A stretch of 64,000 nt of DNA. It comes from Varroa destructor (lineage: Eukaryota > Arthropoda > Arachnida > Mesostigmata > Varroidae). Positions 13,499-24,945 of this stretch are shown here, piece after piece. The notes below the pieces were generated by a model. It worked only from the letters and a program-made list of their open reading frames with translations, was not told where the DNA came from and did not search any database. The stretch's first letter is position 1. Each line of letters starts with the position of its first letter. Position numbers and translations under genes: made by a program. The DNA is taken from the NCBI RefSeq assembly GCF_002443255.2, contig NW_019211457.1, positions 43,857,119-43,921,118 on the forward strand, written 5' to 3'.

Positions 13499-13558
13499 TC
13501 AATGCGCAGCTTTAGGGCTTTGAAAATTAATTGTGAAAGCCCTAAAGCTGCGCATTGA
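13499..13558. repeat. Perfect 23-bp inverted repeat, 60-nt hairpin
   Basis: The arms at 13499-13521 and 13536-13558 are exact reverse complements over 23 bases, with a 14-nt loop at 13522-13535. Total size, arm length and loop length match a microRNA precursor or other foldback RNA. However, a fully paired stem is unusual for an animal microRNA, which normally carries bulges. It could instead be a recent inverted duplication from DNA repair, or a minimal MITE-like foldback. No TA or other target-site duplication is obvious at its ends. Transcription of either strand would give the same stem. Confidence 0.9.
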
Positions 13559-16500
13559 TTTCTGACGCCGTTTGATTTACTTTTAGGCACCTCTCTCATG
13601 GATGCACTGCTAGTGACTGTTTCCTCCCTCCCGTCAACTCGCTTATCTTCTTCAGCCACCCTTCTCTTGTTAGGGGACGTGCAGCCGGCGTGCAACCCCG
13701 TGCCACAGCCAAGCATATCTTCTGAATCGAATTGGCTTTATAGGCAAGGTCGGCTCATCAGCGCTATCATCATAGCTGTCGTGTCCTCACAACTCGATGC
13801 GACACTTACATTTCTTTTATCTGCCAACTCACTTATACCGCTGTGGTCTTCACCTGCTTTCTACAACCTTCTTCGATTTCTTCTTCAATCTTTACATCCA
13901 TTAACCGCGCCCCAAGGCTTCTAGCGAGATATGCAGCTCACGAAAGCACCATTCTCGAGTGTTGGAATTAATTCCGCTGTGTTTAGCGCTCGTCTACCGA
14001 ATTTATTCGACTGTTGACTTGCTTCCCTGATTGATGGGGTCAAGCAGTTACCATCTATAGCAGCGGCCTCGCCTACGTGCCAACCTCAGTGTACGCCAGT
14101 TTGCTAAAGCTGCTAAGTGACCTCTCTACTAGCTTCGCGGTTATCAATGAATGGAGACACCGAATAGTTTAATATCCAATTCCACTATGCATCGTTCGCT
14201 GCAGACGGACGATATTTACACAGGGAAAGAGGCGTGTCTTCTCATCTCGTGGCATCATTTCCAGCGTCAAATGCTCGACGAGTCGGCGACGTGTATTCGA
14301 AGGCGACAACTACATCCAACACAGCTGACGTAGCCGCCGCTGTCAAGATATTGAACAGATTTTCGCGTCGCAATCCTTGGGTCTTTACCCGTCTACACTG
14401 CACACTTTCTATGATGACATGAAGCATATCAAGTATGCATCAGTACTACATAGTCCTACTACAGTACCCTCATTACCTCCCGCCAGATGAGTACCCAACC
14501 AGCCAACGAAGCTGCTCTGTTCGTTAAAGGGCTCGCTGCCCTTAATTACCAGCGATCCTGTCAAACCTTCTTTTAATTTCCCTCGCCCTATTATCCCTCC
14601 GTATCCCCGTTTTCTACCACTCATCGCACATCGTGTGTTAGACTTACTACCGTTTAGCGTTCGGCGGTGTACCACAGAGCTTGAGTCCTGATATACCATA
14701 GCTGTGCGACTAAAGTGCTGAGAAGGCAGGTCCTGGTAATTCGAAAAGTCCAGGTCGACCCGTGGGTTCTCCTTGTCATATTCTACTTTATCCACCGCTA
14801 GCCGGAAAAGTTGCCGCCAATGTCAATAATAACATTAGTGGATTTCATACTGCTGGTGCTGGCAGAGGCAATGTCATCGTTCCCGCGTTCATCGTTATCA
14901 TTGTTGTCGCCTTCTGTTACGAGATAACTATAGACCTCTGCTCTGCACAAGGTAAACAACGTTTTCTCTCCGAAGTGTCACCGGGATTAGTGGGCCGCCG
15001 GTTTGGTCGAAAACACTTTTTGAGACCGGAGGCCATGAGAAAACGTGGGTGCGGAAGAACTGCGGTAGAGTCACTTCTTGCTGATAGTGGGATGGTCAAC
15101 TGCTTGCTGGAAACGATTCTGCCGCTTCCATTTGACCAACCAGCCAATGCAAGCTTTTTTCCCAGATCGAATGGCTATGTTAAGCACGATAATCATCGTC
15201 ATTATCTAATTGGAGATAGCAGTGGTGGATGGAAGCGGAGAAGACGAAGCTGGGAGAGTAAGTAACGCCTAAGAAGTGTCTTTTTCCAAACCTTGACAGG
15301 TTCTCAACCAGCTGCGCTTTATTCGTTGAACGCTAGGGCCGGTCACAAGCACAAAGTGTTAAAGTTTACTGCAGAAATAATAACGGTGCATTCAACAACC
15401 AGGACAAGCGATGCTAACCCGGTGATCCGAAGTAGTATATGCTTCCACTATCTGCTAATCAGGTCTTCCGACAAAGGTCGATAAGGTGTGTGTCCTTACA
15501 ACACGTACGACTGGTCTGGTATGAGCAATCTACATCTAGCGAAATCTTTGTTAATGAAGTTGGGTATGGATATACAGCGGTTTATTGATATTAATATATA
15601 CCTACAGTCGTTGTATCGGTACGGTCAAATAGGATGACTACAATAAAATGGTGCAAATTATCTTATCAGTTAATCGGTTTGCCAGATAGATCATTCTGGT
15701 ATATTTAGTAGTAAGTACGGTTTCTTATACCTCTGATCCAGTATTTAGCTCCTCTAAGTGTTGCTCTTAGTTGGAACACCAAAAATGCACCTAGATCTAT
15801 TTGCCACCAGATTAATCCCCAGATCTAACTTAATTACACTATTACCAATAAAAGTTCGTCGTATGTTTATTCACAGACATTTATAGTAATGTACAATATT
15901 TCTTCTTACAAATCAATCAAGGTTCCGATAGTTCTTGTTAGAGTTATTCTGAAATTTCAAGTAAATCCTTTAGATAGATGGATGAAAGCAGAAGACTGGG
16001 CTCCAGCAATTTGCTCCTGACACCGGCGTAATCCGGTCAGGATTTGTTGTGGCAGAAGCTACAGCGAAAAAGAACGTAATAGAGGAAGAAAGTCTCATAA
16101 ATCGAAGCGGATCATGTTTTTAAACCTCGAAACCCCTCCCTGGCTTTGCCACATCCATCGCGTCGCCGTACCGAGCTGTTCCTGCGGCCAGCTAACGCCA
16201 AGCGTACACCACGCCCACGGGTGGTGAGATTAGGACACCGTGCTGGCAATAGATAACTGCTGCTGGAGGCAGCTAGAGAGCGAGAAGAGGCAGCCGATTA
16301 CTGAGTCATTCTCGGGGTGGAGTTCTGCGGGTCTGTTCTACATGGTACTCCGTTGATGAAGAACCTATCCTACCTGCTCTTACTTATGAGAATCCACATG
16401 GCGAGTCGAGAGGTGGGCCTGGGATGTAATTAAGAAAAATATCAAGTTTGCAGGTGGAAGTCGGCAACGTCAGAGTGCTACGAGAGGAAAGCTGGGCCTA

Positions 16501-19500
16501 ACCTATCGGATTTCTTTCGTGCTTTTTCTCCATCTTTAGTATAGGACTCCCCGTCGTAAAAACCTCAGCTCCCTTCTCGTATACGTGAAGATCTTCTGCT
16601 GACTCGTTAAAGGTACAATGCTGCTACTTGTCTGCCGCCGAATACTCGAGTTCCTCGTCAAAGCGAAAGACTGGTGTCCAAAAGCTACCAGCACCACTAC
16701 CAGATCTGTACAAGTTCGCAAGCTTCGTCTCTATCTAACTTCTTTCGGCGACAATCAGCACAAAACTGCGGTGAATTTTTCGTCTATGGATATGGCTTTA
16801 GACTTTACCCTTGCCGGTGCTCACCGGCACTAGATTGGTAAACATCGCAAGTCAGTGCGCTACTAAGTAAAATGTCCTGATTTACCATCCCTTATATATT
16901 CATTTGATGAACTTAACCAATCGAACCGCTCGTAACTGGGGGGTCACTAGCAGGTGATGAAATATAGAATTAGTGGTAGAAGAAGGCTGCTCTCCACAAA
17001 AGAAAAACAGAGCTCTACGAGCCCCGTGAAATGCACTACCTTGAAGGCGACAGCGTAGAAGTTATCCACTGATCTCGTCTTTGGCGCGTGAGTAAGATAC
17101 GGGAGTGGCAAACTGTGTTCGATTTCGTGTTGACAGTTGACGTACTATTCTTAAAGGATTTTTTTGCTTTACATTAGAAAGTCGAATGGCAGGCGGCACA
17201 TAGATGCTCCGACTTATGGAGCGCATCATCAGTCAGCCATGGCTGCGTGTCGAACAGTCGTCACGCTACTGCCGAACATCTGCCGCTGTTTCTGTCGCGG
17301 ACACGGGCGCTGCTGCCACACAACAAATGACTGCAGGGTCACTGGCAGGCCATCACTGACGGACTGTTTCGTTATTGCAGTCGTCAGCAGTTCCAAGTAC
17401 TCCTGCATTTTGCAAATTCTCAGACAGCGACATATATCAGAAAGCATCAACGGGCAGTCAGACATTCTACGCAAAGCAGCGACTCGACCTATTCTCCATA
17501 TCTCAGCTATGTATTGCGATCATATGGATTAGACTTTTGGAGACGGCTGCTAAATATTAATAATATTGGAAAAACATAAAATTCCAAGAATCTAGAAAAA
17601 TAAATCTCTCGGACCCTTAAAAACAACTCTACGCTGCACACAGTACATCCTTCTATTACGCTTATTTCGTATCATTATAATGGTAATCCATCTATTCCGT
17701 TCCTTCTATTCAAGTCAATAGTATCACGGTAAATTAGTGCTGTGCACGACTCCATGCTTGTTCAAACCGCTAGATTCGTAATCAAGTTCAGTAAGTTACT
17801 ATACGAGTCGATTTGATACAATGGCTCATCCCTTTAATAACCTACATTTGTTTTCTACACAGTTAGCAAAAAAGTGTTCGTTCTTAATTACTGTTCACCA
17901 TATGTACGCAGTATGATTTAAAAAAAGAACCGCCATCGTCTATAATGGCGCGGTCCCCATCACAAAGGGCTGCCATGTTTAGCTGTGCTTCAATCAAAGT
18001 CCAACAGAAAAAAGATCTTCATTCGATGCTATAGGGAGAAAGATAAATGCTGAGAAATGTAGGGAGAAACAAGCCGAAAGGGAGAGAAACTAATCTAATG
18101 TAACTAATTTTGCGTCCCGGTTAGACTCAAGTTGAACACGGGCAACTGTACGTTGGGCCTGCTTAATTCCGTCGTTCCATCCATGGACGTCCCAGATCTT
18201 CCGATAAACCTATTGCTGCGGCCGTTTTCGATCTGCCGACGAAGTTGACCAAGTCTATGGAGTTGTTGCTTCGTTCTGGTTGCCAACAATTCTCAGTAGA
18301 ATTCTCCCTACAACACAGTACTTAGCTGAGCAGAAAAACTAAGCTCATTATCCCGAAGTACTACTAGCATGTGAGGCCATATTGATACAACAGTATACCA
18401 TACATATATACCAAGGATAAGCAACCGAAAGATCCATGTGTGGCTACGAATAATTGCTATAGAACGATGCTCAGGAAACAGCAGATGACTGCCAAGGGAA
18501 TTTTTACACTTGTGCGACTGTTAAGCAGGGTGAATTCACGAGTAATGCTAGTTTTTTTGGTCACTTTTTTCTAGCGACTAACATTATTTTTTTCGACATA
18601 TTTTTCTATGGCTTTGACAGAAATAACTGATAAGGCAACGGTGGCCGCCTTCGTTATGGCACAGACTTAGCTAGAAAATTAATACAAGTACACTATATAG
18701 TCTCAAATGAATCTCATTTCCACTATTTTATCAAAGATACCACATTTAATAGCTCAGATACTATCGAGCGTTACCAACTCCGAGCTATATCTCATTATCT
18801 AGGTCATTTGAGCGAATCGATATGTTCTGATATGTCTACACTATCTCAGATACAGGTCCATTGTTTCATTATGGTGCCTCCGTAGGGCAGCTCGACATTG
18901 GCTAGGACCAAAACAGTGCATTTAAGCTTGTCTACTTCGCGTGATGGACGAATGTGAAGGGGAAAAGGCGCGTGAAAGAACTCTCATAAAAGACAAAACG
19001 CTTAACTAGCAGCGAGTCGGCTCAAGGGCCGGTATTATTTTTGGTTCGATCGTCACCACCGTAATCGGCTTTTTTATAAGCGTTCGTGTAGTTCACGTGA
19101 CCTGCCTCGTGACGAGTATGCATAGCGATTATCATCATATAGACTATAACATAAATACATATTTCCATAGATATTAGCAGAACAAGCTCGTTTCCCCCAA
19201 CGTCTATACAGTACTCGCTCTCTGGTCCTGCTTCCGTAACAGATACTCTGCGAAGCTAGCGAAGTTTTAAAGAAAAAATCTGCTGGGGGGTTTTCTTTCT
19301 CTTGACGATACTGGTGTTTACTAAGCTCATTGCTGCCGCAGGCATCGATGTAATGACACCCCTGGCGGTTGCGAACCTGGAGTTAACGAAACTGTGACCA
19401 TGTAATTTTTACGCACATCTAAGCTGACTACTGACCGCTACAAATTCTACCTCTCTCGGTCTTATTACAGGCTCTCGGCCTTTCTACCTGGCAGCTGGTA

Positions 19501-19517
19501 GATTACTCGAATAACGC

Positions 19518-19536
19518 ATATATATATATATATATA
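19518..19536. repeat. Short (AT)n microsatellite
   Basis: Nineteen bases of alternating A and T in otherwise unassigned DNA. Confidence 0.9.
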
Positions 19537-21210
19537 ACATATAATTTGCATTAGATGTAGTAAAATGGTGCGGTATACAATTACGTGATCATGCCCAAGG
19601 CTACACAGCGAGATTGAAGTCAACCGTGTGCCAGAGAATGTTGAAAGAAGTTAACTAATTTGACGCTTTCTGGTAATTCATATATGACTATATGTTGAAT
19701 AAGTGAGATAGTCTAGAGCACAAAAATCAAATATGGAACAATTCAAGACGCTAGCGGATAGTTAGCCAAGCAACAATCTTCCAATAATGCCTGCTCTCTC
19801 TAAACGTGTGTGCCGACATGTACACTTCCCATGGACCTCCTATGATAACAAGTAGTGTATGATCAAGAAGTCCCACGGAAAAGGTACATACTATATTTTT
19901 TGTCGCGTAGCCAAGCTGAGCATCAATTTTTTAATACTTTTTTTTTGCCGTGCGCTTTTGTGCATGCTGTGTCTTGGCCTTGGTCGCTGCTATGGTTATT
20001 AGTATTAGCGCCACGTTTCCTAATGCTTCGTCTTGCCTCTTGTTGTTAATTATAATCAGTATTATGGACGCACATTAGGTAGAAAAGAGGAATACAGCGA
20101 GGGGGCAAAGGAGAGAAAGTTGAATAAGAAGGGTTACGATGCCGCTCAAAATGATCCTGCTGAAAGGCGTCTTGCGCCGCCACCGGCGCTACAGTCAAAG
20201 GTTTCTGGCAGAGGGCACCCAGCTCCATGCATTTCATATCTGCGAGCGAAGAATCTTTGCAAGCGCATGTGCCTGTACAGGTAGTGTGTGTGCGTATGAA
20301 TACTCAGTCTCATATGGTCCCGTTTCCTATGCAGCTCGATACAAGTACTGCTCGGTCTGCTCCTATTCTATACCGATGTTGTATGCAGGACAGCTGAGCT
20401 GAGAAGCCAGTGAACTGATGGCGAAAACTGGAACGAAGAGAGAGGTATGAAGGGCTGGTGAGGAGAAGGTTGTCATCCAACTACAGCGACGGCAGCTGTA
20501 ACAGCCGACGGCCGGAGCAGTGGGGAAACGATGGTTAAAAATGCCGCTAAAGAGCATCAGCAGCAGCACTGGTGCCGGAAACTCCATAAAAATACATAAA
20601 AGTATTTTTAAACGCTCTTAAATGTTCCGATAAGACACGAATGGACGGAGGACGGAATAGCGGGACCAGCACTGACGGCGAAGTGACGGGACCCTCTGCT
20701 GCTGTTGTTGACCCGTGATGGAAATTTCGGTACCAGTGTGAGTGAACTTGAGACCTTGTGGCACGGTGTCTCTTGACCTGGCTGTCTCTGACCAGAACCT
20801 CAAAACTGCTGTCTTGCTGCACGAAGAAATAGGAAGGCGGTAGTAGACTGCGGGTGATAGACTTAATACCTAGTCAGATCTGAGCCGAAATCCACAACTC
20901 GGTACTATGTAAGTTCCCAAGCGGGTGACCGTTTCGGACAGAATTGTGGTACTAATAGTATACCTAAACCTGTACCTCTGCTGAACTCTCATGTTCTCGA
21001 CAAAAAGAAGCTATAGAAATATGACTTTACCTCTTGTCCCTGTTCGGTGTTGCCAATTGAGAACTGATTTTTCTCGTTCGTTTTCGTTCTCAGTTCGTCC
21101 GCTACTCCGTTATTTATATTCTAGCCATCTCATCCTTCAGTCGTCGCCCTTCGTCTGTTTGCTTTCGCTCGAAAGGATAGCAGCTGTATACGCGGATCAA
21201 CGCAACGCTT

Positions 21211-21226
21211 GCCTGCCTGCCTGCCT
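21211..21226 (+). repeat. (GCCT)4 tetranucleotide repeat
   Basis: Four perfect copies of GCCT, followed by degenerate related units. It falls within an open frame at 20991-21275, where it gives a Cys-Leu-Pro-Ala pattern; that frame is judged spurious. Confidence 0.85.
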
Positions 21227-22558
21227 GTATACCTGCTTACCTGGCTGCTCCATACAGCGAGTTCAGCGGACATAAATGGTTCGTCAGCGAGCACAACCTG
21301 CCTATGTACCTATCGCACGATGATGAACAATCATCAACGACATAAAGCCCCGTTACTGTGTCTCGACTCTCGTTGAAGAAGCGAACCCGACAGGCTAAAG
21401 GGCCTGTGAAGGCTGCGTGACCGTTCGCAATGGCATAGGCTATTGAGCACAGTACTCTGTTTGATACGTGAGGACAGGGTCGGGCAACGTAGGATATATG
21501 AAAAAAAGTAGACCAAACTAAAATTGTTGGGGTGGGCTGCCGAGCGCCGAAGCAACAGCGGAAGAAGCCCTAAGCAGTGAAAACAATTTTGGCTTATGTT
21601 CACACTAAAATTCACGCTTACCGCAGAAGTGCATCTAGCGCTTACAGTTCCTACTCCCATTGCAAATGAAACATCTTTCACCTGTTTTATTTGACGCCCC
21701 CGTAGTTGCAGTCGACTGGTACTTGCAAGTATTGCATACGAATATATAGTGTTCTTGTACGCAGACGGTTACGAAAGCCAATAGCTGCGTAATATCAAGA
21801 TGAAAATAAAAAGAGTATAAGCTGAATTACGAGTTCAGCGTCCTCAACCTTAGCCCAGGCTGAAAATACAGCTTGGAAAAGAAGACAAACGGGGGTCGGA
21901 AAAAGGGATCATATCACAGACGTGATCGGATGGCTGCTTTAAGAGTCTATAGCACTACTGTGAAAAAGTTGAGGGGAAAAGGGAGGTAGGTAGAATCCTG
22001 CCGAGATGAAGAGCGCGCGAACCAGCAAAAAATGAACCGTACGAGAATAACATGATGCTTTCTGTCATCGCGTTGGTTTCGTTCGGCTCTATTACGAGGT
22101 AAAGCGATGTTGCTGACGCATCGCTCGTGGCCAAGGAAAAACATAGAAGAAGAAACACGCGAGAAACGTAAAGAGGGTCGACCGAAAACAATCTGGATGT
22201 GTCGAGCGCCAGAGCCCTACCTAGACCTAGACGCCCAACCGTCCGTGGAAGACTGAATACATCTACGGGCGAAACGGGGACGAAGAACACTGGAAAACGC
22301 TGCGGAGGACTAGTCAAGCATGAGGCGTCGGACGCGGCGGGACGGCACTCAGATTTGGTGGGGATAATGGAAGCCGTAGCAACTGCACCATTTGCAACAA
22401 TTCCGATGGACGCGGCCGTGAAAAAAGACCAAGCGCACTGGCTTGTTTTTTCGGCGTCTCTGATTTACGAGTAACGTAAAGATGGCGTTAGAGTTAGTAA
22501 CTCGGACCAGCTGAGAACTGCGCAGTCCAACCTGCTGTAAGCCGAAGCAATAATAATA

Positions 22559-22582
22559 AAAGACGATGACCTTATCGTCTTT
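22559..22582. repeat. 9-bp inverted repeat with a 6-nt loop
   Basis: The arms at 22559-22567 and 22574-22582 are exact reverse complements (AAAGACGAT and ATCGTCTTT). It is a small potential hairpin with no recognised role. Confidence 0.75.
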
Positions 22583-24891
22583 GTCCGTTACCCGTCGTCA
22601 CCTTTGACCATCTGTCACGAAATGACTAAAGCGAATTGCTTTGTTTTTATTTCAGCATCCGCCCTTGCGCTTGTTGCCGCTGCTGCTATCGTCTTTGTTT
22701 TCGCTGCCTCAATCTACCAGGTTATTGTACATATGTATGTACATTGATGACAAATGTAGTGGTTTCTGCACTAATAAAGTTTAACTACAAACAACAGCAT
22801 GGCAACAACCGTAAAACTGCAGACACGGAAAGGCCAGTGCAAGCTTATCGATATAACAATTTACTCTAACGCTATCACATCAAAAACTGGACAGACAATG
22901 CTTTGACGGAAATATGTGAGGACAAAGCATGATCTTTCCCAGCGCTTTCAAATATGCCGCAGGAACGTATTCCGCTAAAATATCCTTTTTTTTTTGCAGA
23001 TATTTTTCCTGTTTGACGAAGCGAGCTCGATAGCTGAGGCACTGGCGAGTGCGCAATATTTAAAGAACACGCGACCATCTATAAGGTAGCTAACACACAA
23101 AAAAATAGCAATGAACAACGAGGTAAGCCGAACCACAGGAAAATCCAGGCTCAGGAGAATGCTTTCAGTGGAATGGGGACGTATTACTTTGACAAAAATT
23201 TTCTGCGATGCTGTGATGATCGAGGTATCTATTCAAAGTGCAAAGGCTAAAATGAAGGTATGGGATATTTGCTCTTGCAATCGCAATTTAATGTATAGAA
23301 ACGATAGAAAAAAGTTACACACTTACGTTGGGGGGCAAAAATGGCTTGTGTTACTCATTTCGTATCGACTGAACTAAAAACATCTAAATAATTTGATTAT
23401 GAAACCGATCGCCAGGGGGTTCATCCAACTAGGTCAATTATACACCTAACAGTAGATTTGCTCTTAGCAGATAAAGCTTTTACAGGGCTCCGCTTACTAT
23501 CGGTGCGTTTTGTGAACTCAGTGCGAAACGCGTAATTTGCACGCTTCGTAAGCACTCATAGTAATTAATTTATACTGCCTTAATTACTAGGTAGAGATTT
23601 TTCGTATTTCGCCATGTTGCTCAGAGTCAAGCAATGAATTCTATTGAATATTTTTTCAGGAATTACTAACTACAATGTATGCCGTGGATTATGACTACGT
23701 ACATATAAGGGTATCAGAATAATGCTGACGGCGCTCGCGCCAACCATAGTTACAACTGCAACAAGTCCGAACTTACGATCACTCGGTCAAGCAGGGAACG
23801 CCTGTAAGATTAGGCTAGCCAGTCTTCACCAATTGGCATCTTACAATTTCATCATCGCTACCGATTCGTCGTGAGTAGTATCCGAAAACGCTTACTACAG
23901 AGCGAAATAATGCAAAGTTTCGTACAACGTTTATATGACCAGAGCTTTCTGTACATAAAGCAAGCCAAACAGCGGCACAGTTGGATATAATAGACAGTTA
24001 ACAGCGGAGCCGACTTAGCAGCATTCTGCTAATAAATACACAAGATCATATCATCATATTATTTAACGTTCCGTCGAAAAAAAAAACAACAAGAAACGCG
24101 CTACAACAATAAGTAAACAGTAAAAATACTTGTCCTGGCTATGTTTTTCCTGCGACCTGTTTCACATTCCACAACCTGGAGCCTTCCGTGCTAACTCAAC
24201 GACAACCATAACGCCCTTTTTTTCCTATCTTTTTTGTTGGTTTGACTTACCGCTCCACACCCAGACAGAAGTAGACAAAAAAGACGCCGAACGCAACAAC
24301 GGACACAGTAAAAGTGTAGAGTGACAATTTTGTACGTCCACGTACGAGCCTACATAGCGTTTTCATAGAATAAAAATTCAGAATATTTCAAGAATCCAGA
24401 ATATTAGCTCATGATCAGGTGAGCGAGATCATTGAGTCGATGGGAAACAGGGGTGTCCTGGCCCGATTTACATAATCAGTAATCCTATTCCGATGCGCAT
24501 GGGCGTTAGCTGCTGCTGTTCCCGCTGGTGATGGAAACTCAATACCGGAGAGCGCAGAAGTAATTCGTGACTGAAGACGCAAAATGTCTCTTTCAATGAG
24601 AGTGAAAAGGAACAAAGATCGAGACGAACAGAAAGGTTAAGAAGGTCAGAAGGAGAAAATTGTGCATAGGTAATGACGTCGAGACGCCTGTTACTGCTGC
24701 AGCTCATTCGCCAATGGCGGCGATGATTAAGAAGGAGAAGGCCTTCTGTTGCGAGTTCCGTGTGTTGCCCTTTTAGATGTGCAAACTTAACTGAATGCCA
24801 GTCTATTATAGTACGAACGAGATTGTCTAGGAATACAAATACGCTCATAAAACTTACCCGCGTAAGACTATATAAAACGTAAATTGTGCAA

Positions 24892-24892
24892 G

Positions 24893-24944
<52 letters not shown>

Positions 24945-24945
24945 C
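24892..24945. repeat. (AT)24 microsatellite inside a 54-bp perfect palindrome
   Basis: Forty-eight bases of alternating A and T at 24895-24942 are bounded by bases that extend the symmetry: GTAAT begins at 24892 and ATTAC ends at 24945. The whole 54-bp stretch equals its own reverse complement. Such sequence can extrude as a cruciform and is unstable in length. Confidence 0.95.

Larger units (their letters stand above)
13559..24891. other. No recognisable gene
   Basis: This is mixed-composition DNA with GC-richer patches at about 13.6-15.3, 17.2-17.5, 20.1-20.8 and 22.2-22.5 kb. Open frames of 100-170 codons occur in these patches on both strands without family motifs. The most exon-like is 14796-15256 on the plus strand: a pyrimidine-rich stretch ending in TAG precedes it, and GTAAGT overlaps the frame's last codons. 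It was not accepted because its residues match no family and its codons show no clear bias. Only simple repeats are otherwise visible. Confidence 0.55.

Noticed and set aside
13598..13924. 108-codon plus-strand ATG frame after an acceptor-like tract
   Set aside because: Its composition (Ser, Leu, Pro) simply reflects a pyrimidine-rich strand, and no family or downstream exon was found.
14762..15265. 167-codon plus-strand frame with a possible membrane segment and GTAAGT overlapping its last codons
   Set aside because: A hydrophobic stretch (NVIVPAFIVIIVVAFCY) and a plausible acceptor and donor exist, but there is no family match, no codon bias and no partner exon.
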